64,000 nucleotides of DNA from Glandiceps talaboti. Its lineage: Eukaryota > Hemichordata > Enteropneusta > Spengelidae. Shown here in pieces: positions 56,501-64,000 of this stretch (the first letter of the stretch is position 1; every line of letters starts with the position of its first letter). The translations under genes were made by a program, and so were the position numbers. Below the pieces are notes generated by a model that was given only the letters and a program-made list of their open reading frames with translations, ran no database searches and was not told where the DNA came from. The stretch is from assembly GCF_964340395.1 (NCBI RefSeq), contig NC_135556.1, positions 12,642,410 through 12,706,409 on the forward strand. Direction: 5' to 3'.

Positions 56501-57256
56501 TCCGGTAGCAAGTTCAGTGTTTCGCACACGTCAGTGAGTAGGTCAGAGGTCACGACAGTGACGATAGACAAAACATGTGAGGAGAGACGTCCATTTCGAC
56601 GTCTCATCTACTCCCTCTAATGTTTCAATTTGTAGATTAAGTTTATCAAAGTTGATCTGTTTGTGGCATTTTTTATGTTAACAATAGAACTGCGCGTTGT
56701 CATTGTATCTTATATGACGTCAACAAAACTTTCCCTTATGCAGTCAGTATACTTCTTGTGGGATTGACGTCGAGTCAGAGCCTGGCCTGGTCCGGCCGTG
56801 GACTTAGATAATTTTAATGTCTGCCATAAAATGACTCAAGGTGGGAAAATTATTGCGTCATTTGTAATTTTAGTGGGCCAATGTCGCAAGGTCGTGGCCT
56901 CGGCAGAACTGGTCTAAGACGCCATGAGGAACCTTACAATTTTGCTGTGCTCAGGGGTCGGTCGGAAATAAAAAAACTTTTTTTTTTCTGATGTCGGAGC
57001 TGCAAATTAGGGTCGGTCGGGAGATGAGAAACAGAAAAATAAAAAGGGCCGCCCTAATCTCTGTGTCTACAAACTACCAATACATTCGTCTCATCTACCT
57101 ATCTTCTGTATTATTTCCACAGGTTGGATTTATGACGTCTCGTCCAACTACAACCTGTCTATGTTTGCAGGAGGTGGAGCGTACCTCGTAGGAGGAGCTG
57201 CAGTAGTGTTACACTTCATTGTGAAGAAAAGACAACAAAGTTTGGCCGTTCTGTAA
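53549..57256 (+). CDS. C-terminal half of an SLC16/MCT-like transporter (TM7-12 only)
   Basis: Two exons, 53549-54020 and 57123-57256, join in frame (GGAG/GTATGT donor, TTTCCACAG acceptor) to about 201 aa. They show six hydrophobic segments that match the second half of monocarboxylate transporters: LFLIMCFTCFSLSFGYYLAA, ASFLLTLFGIGSLTGRF (TM8 with conserved Gly-Arg), VFGCHVMLAG, VGVYWPSVAV, GLSSLIGPPIGG then WIYD (hallmark of TM11 and the following loop), and a final helix followed by KKRQQ. No exon with the N-terminal half (for example the DGGWGW motif) is visible between HMMR and 53.5 kb. The open frame extends back to 53483, a stop (TGA 53480-53482) lies before it, and a repeat abuts it. 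It may be a truncated gene, a pseudogene fragment, or have an unrecognised upstream first exon. The ATG at 53549 is the first in frame. Confidence 0.7.
55322..55353 (+). other. G-quadruplex-prone run in the transporter intron
   Basis: GGGTGGGGTGGGGGGTGGGG and following G-runs fit a strong G4 motif on the plus strand. Confidence 0.5.
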
Positions 57257-57326
57257 TCTTGTAAACGCCGTATTATTTCACAACGCCCGCTTTTTCGTTT
57301 GAGAATATTAGAAATCAGTTATCAAA

Positions 57327-57332
57327 AATAAA
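57327..57332 (+). terminator. poly(A) signal of the transporter fragment
   Basis: AATAAA 71 bp after the stop codon at 57254-57256. Its presence suggests that the 3' end of this gene is still intact. Confidence 0.55.
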
Positions 57333-59100
57333 CATCCGATTCTATAGGACCGTAACAAACAATTCCAACCCCAGTTATATATATATACAACTATTATTAC
57401 CCTTTTTCGTACACTAAAACATTAACTGTCGACCAGAAGCGATTTAATTCGTACATGATCACTGTAGCTGCCTAAAGACTTACTTGTAGTTGACCAGAGG
57501 TGGTTTAATTCGACCTTGTCGATAATGTAACATTGTCTCACTCGTAGACTCGTGCCCCTAGTCAATAATGAAACACTGAGTCATCATCAACTGTTGAACA
57601 ATTCTTCATCTACATACCCTTAGAGATATATCAATCAAGTTTCAGTGCTAATTGGCCCTATATATATTTATATCAACTAACAGACTAACAAATGAAAGCT
57701 GCTGGATAAAAAACCCCACATACATAGAAAATGGAATAAACCTCAAACAATAGCAGCTGTTCTGATTACCATTTTGGTCATGTGACTGGACATAAGCAAT
57801 AATTAGTATGATGGATTGGACCTACTGCCTCAGCAAAGCCTGAGCGAAAGGTCTTGGCCAGAAACATTGCTTTTATACCATATAATTCGTAAACTTGTCT
57901 TAAAACAGTTCATCTAAACTTCCCGATGGAATATCAAATCAAATTCCATATCAATCTGCAAGTTCTTTTTGAATTTACAAATGTAAGTTCACACCAAAAT
58001 ATTTTCTTCATCCAAATTCACACATTGCTTATTGAATCACTAAGCCTTGAACAATCAACCAATTAGACCCTAAAAGTAATATCCCTTTCAAGTTTAGCCA
58101 ACATAAAAACAACAATTACAATGATCGATTATAAATGTTAATTAATGCCATGCATGCCTTAAAATGCCATTACTTATCATCGCCTGGCTTTGACGAGACA
58201 ACTTATGGCAGTAGTTACTCTGGCAATTGAGCCTTCGATTTACTAAGATAGACATAAACTAAAAACTACTGTCGCAACATGATGATACAACTGTGATAAG
58301 CTTTTGAATGGACATTCATTTAATCATAGTCTCAGTAAGGAGTTCAAATTCCATAAACTTCCAGTGTACTGTTTTGAGACTTCCAATGTTTACACTATCT
58401 TGATCACAAGGTGATTTACTGATTAAAACCACACACAGAGGAACCACTATCACCCACTTGTGTAATCTACCACATTGAAGAACAATAGATTTAGTTAGCC
58501 TCAACCTTAGAAAACCGAAGGCTTGATTACCAGAGTCATAATTGGGGTTTTGTTGACATTTTAGTATACATAATCATACTATTATGATGAATTATGTCAT
58601 CAAATTGTTTATCTATTATTCCTAAATACAACGAGTAACACTGAAGTAAAGCACTTTCTCTATGTGCTACACTCACTTATAGCATTTATATCAAGTATAA
58701 AAGTATACTGTTTCAATTGGTTTATTTACAAGCCTAGCATGTGGCCATCTAATGTGGTCAATTAGCAAATGAAACAGTATACTTTTACACTTGATATGGA
58801 TGATGTAAACAATTGTGGTACATACAGAAAACACTTTACTTTGGTGTTATGAGTTGTAACTTGATATGGGTGCCATAAACAATTGTGGTACATACAGAAA
58901 ATGTCTTACTTTGATGTTATGGGTTGTACCAGGTTTGAGTTCTGGCCATAGCAAGTGTTTGTATGCTTCAATAATCAGAAAACTACAGGTACATCATGAT
59001 GCACAAACAACACACAAGAATGTCTCAATTTAGCTTGTGTTCCTGCAAATTAGGTTTTTCTTGGATTGCTTTCGACACAGAGATTATTCATCACAGGTTT
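57333..59100. other. intergenic repeats between the transporter fragment and AADAT
   Basis: It holds a reverse-complement copy of the 245-bp repeat (58320-58500) and a foldback at 58629-58857 whose roughly 92-bp arms pair (AAAAGTATACTGTTTCAATT region). A tandem copy of part of the right arm (AAACAATTGTGGTACATACA) continues to about 58930. No gene recognised. Confidence 0.55.
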
Positions 59101-59102
59101 TG

Positions 59103-59108
59103 TTTATT
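59103..59108 (-). terminator. candidate poly(A) signal of AADAT
   Basis: AATAAA on the minus strand, 293 bp beyond the AADAT stop at 59401. Confidence 0.35.
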
Positions 59109-59400
59109 TTTAATACTCATCTGAAAGTGACTGTCTTTGAAATGTATAGTACAATCCTTTCTATCATGTACATATTATATACAAGTCAATTTTGAAGTTT
59201 TTAGATTTGTGCATAAAAATAGAAAATATTTTCATTACATTTTTTTCTCAGTGAAACAAATTTAAAAAGGAGTGGCAAGTATACATTTCAATAACATATT
59301 TGGTCATCTTGGAATGGTTTCTTGTTTGTTTCTTGGTAACATCAGATAATGTATATTGTACCATTGCTGAGTATTCTCCTATTTATCTATCTACTTGGGT

Positions 59401-61657
59401 CTATTTCTTGCTTTTTAATTCATCCTTGATCAGTTCAGCAAGTCTCCTCATTCCCTGCAGAAAAGAGAACAGTATCATTACTGTATTCAGAATGATTTAA
59501 AGGTGAAGTTCAAAGAGAAGATTAAGATTTAGTGATCTGTCATAATCATAGCAGTAGAGAAAATTAGTTCAAGAACAAAAGAACTGCCTATTTATTGTTT
59601 GCTTCACTGATAAGATAACAGTAAAGTGAGAACCTAGGACTGAATCTGTGGCCTTTACATGTAATACTCATGATCAGATGGTCATGCACATTATAGAAAG
59701 TGTATGCCCTCCTGTCTTTAATAAAGAAAGAAACTTCAAATACTTACTTTACTGTTTTAGTTATTCATATTTTTAAAGTACATGTATAAGTCTGTCTGTC
59801 AGACAGAAACGGGCTTGGTTTACTTATACTCTTTCATAGTCTGGATACGTTCTTGTTAATATATCAGTTTGATGATTTGGTTCATATTTATGTCCAGCCT
59901 CCTTGTATGGTACACCCTCAACAGTTACATAAGAATTGATTTTAAAAACAGGGAAAATACAGTCATGGGGAAAAGTGTCTACTTTCGCTGTGAGTGGGCT
60001 TTTGCTGTTTGAGGACATTCTTAAATAACTATTGAGGTTGTACCGTACAAGGAGACTGGCCTTACAAATATAACAAATTATGATAAAACTTTTCTAGCAT
60101 AAGACAATTCATCAAAAGTAGCCAGGCTATGAGAGAGCCTAGATGAATATTTAGAAAAACTGATTTAAATCAGATTGAGTTCAAAGGTGAAAGGTCAAAT
60201 TCTTGACCTACCTCATCCATCTGTTCAGGTGTAGACAAGGAGTATGCAGCTCTGATGTATGATGACTTCTGTGTGTTGTCAGAGAGGAAATCCCGACCAG
60301 GTACAAATAAAACTTCTTTCTCAATAGCCTTCTTCATTATGAGTTGGTATGTATCCTCTATTCCAAGTAGTTTGATCCACAGAAACATTCCACCTGTTGG
60401 GACATTCCATTCTGCCAACCCTGTCAAAAAGTAGGAGAGCGAGATGAAAGGGATGGACAAACTGAATTAAATATGACCACAATAGTAGATTGACTATTGG
60501 CAAACTAAGACAGGGTCATCATATTCATATAACAAGTCTTCTGTGTTTGAAGACATAGCCCCCAAACACAATTGTGCTGTTAAGGTATGTTATATGTCTA
60601 ATCTACCACATGCAACAACACTGGTTTGCGTTATCTATGTTTAACATTGTACATGTAATATTGAATTAATGTGGCTGCTTTAAATGGGCATAACCCGAGT
60701 TTATAAACTTTTTACTCAAGTGAAATACATAAACATCAATTAAACTATTCTACTATAAGGTGCTATCAATTAATTTTTTTTGTTTGCAGTCCATTTGTGG
60801 GTAGGTTTGTTGGTAGATTTAGAGAGATTTGATCAAAATTTCAACACAATGCCATATTTCATACTATTGGAAATGGAAAAACCATTCAAATGTCCTAAGA
60901 ATAATTAGATGTTATTCCCCTAATAGTTTTCTTCGTTCAACTTAGGAAAATACATGTGACTAAGTGGTCTTTGTAACCATGAGTCGCTAGACTCGTAGTG
61001 ACAACCCTTAGGTCACGAGTATTTTCTGGCTGAATGAAGAAAAATATTGGAGAATAACATAATTATACTAGCACTAGTAATACCTAAGAAAAACCGGAAA
61101 AGTAATGGCAATTTTGAATGCTTTGGCTCATATTTCGAACACAGCAGAAACAGTGACACAGACACAGGTTGTCACGATATAGACGTGTGTTGTTGTGATG
61201 TTGTGATACAGTTTAACATGTGTCTACCTCAAAGATTTTAAAAGATGTTTATTTCAGTGATATCTTTTCAATTTAAGAAGTCAGAAAATAGCTAAATCAT
61301 AAGATGAATTGATGTATGTAGTAATGAAATGAAAAGTTCAATATTGCCTAAAAGTGAAATTAGCATGCTATGGTGAAATGAACACAAGTAACGGTTACTC
61401 TTCTTTGAACATTGTTCAAAACTATTTTTCTGTTATGTAATATATTTAAGCTGTCTTGTGGTATGTTTTTGTTCTTCTTTGGACTATGCGTCCATAATAA
61501 AGTTTGAATAATAATAATAATGATAATAAAAATAAAACAATTTGTCTTGATATGTGATATCAGTGCCATTGAAAATTATGATTTGGTAATGAATATGATT
61601 ACTTTGGATTATGATTATAACTATGATGATATTGATAACATTGATGATGACAATGAA

Positions 61658-61701
<44 letters not shown>

Positions 61702-61706
61702 CAATT

Positions 61707-61761
<55 letters not shown>

Positions 61762-61965
61762 CAATTATGATGGCGGTGATGGCGACAATGAAGATGATAG
61801 TATATCTAACTCGTTCAATTTTATGAATTTATGAGTACCTGTTAAATGTTTTTCTGCTGATGCCAGTAGCAAGTTCCTTCTTTCCAGGTAGAACTCAGAT
61901 ACGCCATCCACATGTTGTTTGAAACCATCCATACCCCAGTCATCCAATAACTTTATTGCTAAAGT
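59401..61965 (-). CDS. AADAT: kynurenine/alpha-aminoadipate aminotransferase, 3' end (partial)
   Basis: Pyridoxal-phosphate fold-type I aminotransferase (KAT II), which makes kynurenic acid from kynurenine and acts on alpha-aminoadipate in lysine breakdown. Only the last three exons are in the window: 61839-61965, 60212-60420, 59401-59454 (minus strand, in frame, about 128 aa). Visible family signatures are FYLERRNLLLASAEKHLTG, then LAEWNVPTGGMFLWIK, VLFVPGRDFL and SSYIRAAYS, whose Arg corresponds to the substrate-carboxylate-binding Arg of the human enzyme; then PEQMDE and a short helix ending KSKK. The PLP lysine and the large domain lie upstream, beyond the right edge. The sequence from 61966 to 64000 appears to be intron with no further exon recognised. 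Confidence 0.9.
60911..61059. mobile_element. hairpin MITE in AADAT intron
   Basis: TGTTATTCCCCTAATAGTTT...AGGAAAATAC at 60911-60953 pairs with 61019-61059 (GTATTTTCTGGCTGAATG...GGAGAATAACA). Confidence 0.6.
61661..61760. repeat. (GAT)n trinucleotide repeat
   Basis: Long GAT array interrupted by two ACAATTATG segments, in an AADAT intron 80 bp from the exon at 61839. The poly-Asp and poly-Met frames are artefacts. Confidence 0.95.
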
Positions 61966-64000
61966 CTAAAAAAAACAATTATTACTACAGTTGACTGTTG
62001 ACAGAATCTATGATTATACATTTGTCATATCCAACTCCGACCTATTTTTTTTGACTCAGACAACCAACAATATATTCAATGAAAATTGTGAAAATACCAA
62101 TAATTTGACATTGTATCAATCAACCACTCAATCAATCAATTAAATTTCAATACCCGATATCCAGAGCAATAATCTGTTCAGTAGCGCTGAATGGCTAAAG
62201 CACACCATAGGCTTTGATGAACAAACGAGTCTTAAGTTTTGTTTTGAAACAATCCAGGGTGTAGGCTTTGTATATGTCACTTATACTTTATATAAGAAAT
62301 ACAGCATAAAGTTGAAATCATCATTAAGTTTAAAAAAGAGAAGAATTATTTCTGGTCAGGACAGTTTGTCTAAAATGGTGTCATGACGTGAATTTTTTTT
62401 TTACTATTCTCAACAAACCTGTCACTAAATCTACTATTTATGGCAGTTACTGTTTGTACGTGAGGCAGGTGTTATTTGCTTGTTCATGTAATTGGCTCTG
62501 CAGTTGTCTTCACTGAAGTAGGAGTTTGCGCTAAGTTATGAGTAGGTTATTATATTAACAAACCACTTTTAAAATTTACTCCATTTGCACCTTTAATTCA
62601 GTTCTATGTTAATGATTTCACAAAAGACATTTATCAATTTTCTATTAACTAACCCATACATAGATTGTTGTGGCTGATAACTTTATTATAAAACAACTCT
62701 TGAGTTGACAACTGTTGAGTCAAGCACTACAGTTACAGAATTCTCTCCTTCTAGATGCTGACTTTTTTGTAAGGCTAACAAGGTAAATATTTTCTTAATC
62801 AGTGGACTAACACAGGTTATAACACACATTAAAGCAGTTCATACTTTTAGCATTGAACTTGCAAATTTTGCCAACGATCCTCATCAGAATCTGAGACAAC
62901 ACTACTATCGTAGAATTCTTGGATTTATCATTGACATCGAAAATTCAATGCTAAAAATCTTAAACTGCCTGTGTGTTATGACTTATGTAAGTTATTTGCT
63001 CTACCCAGGGGCATGAGGCAACTATTCTCGTGAAATCAGAATGTGATTATAATAAAGGCCCAAGTCAGATTAATATGTATGAGTCACATTTACTATCATA
63101 CTTGTTCCTCGTTTCTTTATTTTTTTTATAATATATTTTTATAAGCTTATTACATGCTTACACATATTTGGGATTATAGATAATTGTATAAAGCCAGAAA
63201 TACAATGTGAACGAATAGAAATAAGCAGCATTGTGATATTTGTGTGCATGTACACTTATCTGGTCATTCAGAAAAGATAATGAAAACATTTTAATTGCAG
63301 AATAAGTTTAGACTCCAAAAAACAACTATACAATAGATTCAGTCTGTTTGTAATGCTGCCAAGATTACGGAATATAATCAAGATGCAAAGTCAATGCTTG
63401 GTGTGCTCACACTTGAAAGATGCCAGCTGACACGCTGCTGTGCTTGCACTCAAACACGTTCATTGTTTAAACTAGTAATACAGAGGGGTGGGACGCGGCA
63501 TCAAATAAACCAATCAGGACACTTGAAATCAACCAGGTGATCCATGAATTTTCTCTCAATGCTAGTTATCACTTGCTGCCCTCTTGTGGTGAGATATGTG
63601 TTCAGCATGTTGCAGTACATTGTGGAGTTTAAGGGACATTACAACAGATTGTTGAAACGGCATAAAATTTTGTAAAAATAATCAGTAAACAGTAGTCATC
63701 ATATCTGTGTCTCCTCAAAATATACATTTGAATAAAGGAGAAAAAGTACCAGCCTTATTGACTGGCTATACAAATACCCGTAACTTGGCACGTAACAGTT
63801 TTAATGTCCTTGAACAAGGGCGATGTGGTTGCATGCATACAGAGAAAAAGAAGACCACAGTGTCCTACCCCTTCTTTTTTTTAGCAAATTGAGCAAATTG
63901 AGCATGCGTGTGACAGTGCACAACAAACTTTCCTCAAGTTTCAATGTTCCACAACTAAGTTAGCCAAGATTTGAACCATAAGTCTACGCAATCATGAACA
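61966..64000. other. AADAT intron to the window edge
   Basis: AT-rich sequence bounded on the left by a TTTTAG acceptor (minus strand). I found no further AADAT exon or other gene. Confidence 0.5.

Noticed and set aside
59824-60018. 64-aa minus-strand frame (MSSNSKSPLTAK...) between the last two AADAT exons
   Set aside because: No acceptor in a fitting phase recognised and no family similarity; treated as intronic. It could be an alternative last exon, which transcripts would settle.
61520-61834. 104-aa poly-Asp frame
   Set aside because: (GAT)n repeat in an AADAT intron; frames open only because of the repeat.

Overview
This is a eukaryotic window, AT-rich, with intron-containing protein genes (GT-AG junctions, compact exons), very many microsatellites and several families of short inverted-repeat elements. 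The gene content points to an animal: a PLAT-domain lipoxygenase, hyaluronan-mediated motility receptor (HMMR/RHAMM), half of an SLC16-type transporter and the 3' end of AADAT/kynurenine aminotransferase II. The compact layout and the style of the repeats suggest a marine invertebrate deuterostome (hemichordate- or lancelet-like). That placement is inference only. No prokaryotic or viral gene was recognised.

Layout. (a) 0.7-5.8 kb: two small secreted, disordered, charged repeat proteins arranged tail to tail (402 aa on +, 153 aa on -). They share a signal peptide and a 5'UTR splice acceptor, so they are probable paralogues. A 2.1-kb hAT-like TIR element (5823-7916) lies in the presumed 5' intron of the second. 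(b) 8.9-10 kb: CA/TA/CAGA microsatellites, a foldback repeat and a tRNA-derived SINE. (c) 11.58-29.36 kb, minus strand: a complete 15-exon lipoxygenase gene that joins in frame to 687 aa, with huge tetranucleotide arrays in its introns. (d) 29.4-33.1 kb: divergent intergenic region. (e) 33.14-48.92 kb, plus strand: a complete 22-exon HMMR that joins in frame to 845 aa. Its introns carry a 64-bp CCAAT-containing tandem repeat, a pure (TC)n tract abutting a splice acceptor, and many MITE copies. (f) 48.9-53.5 kb: HMMR 3' region with a 330-bp near-perfect foldback, then a 114-bp satellite and other repeats. (g) 53.5-57.3 kb: two exons coding for only the last six membrane helices of a monocarboxylate-transporter-like protein, with a repeat 2 bp upstream of the open frame. 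(h) 59.4-62 kb, minus strand: the last three exons of AADAT, which continues off the right edge.

The genes do not form an obvious pathway. Lipoxygenase (oxylipin synthesis) and HMMR (mitotic spindle, hyaluronan) are divergent neighbours with separate promoters. Exon coordinates below were read by hand from splice sites and checked by reading-frame continuity. Family assignments rest on recalled family motifs, not on a database search.
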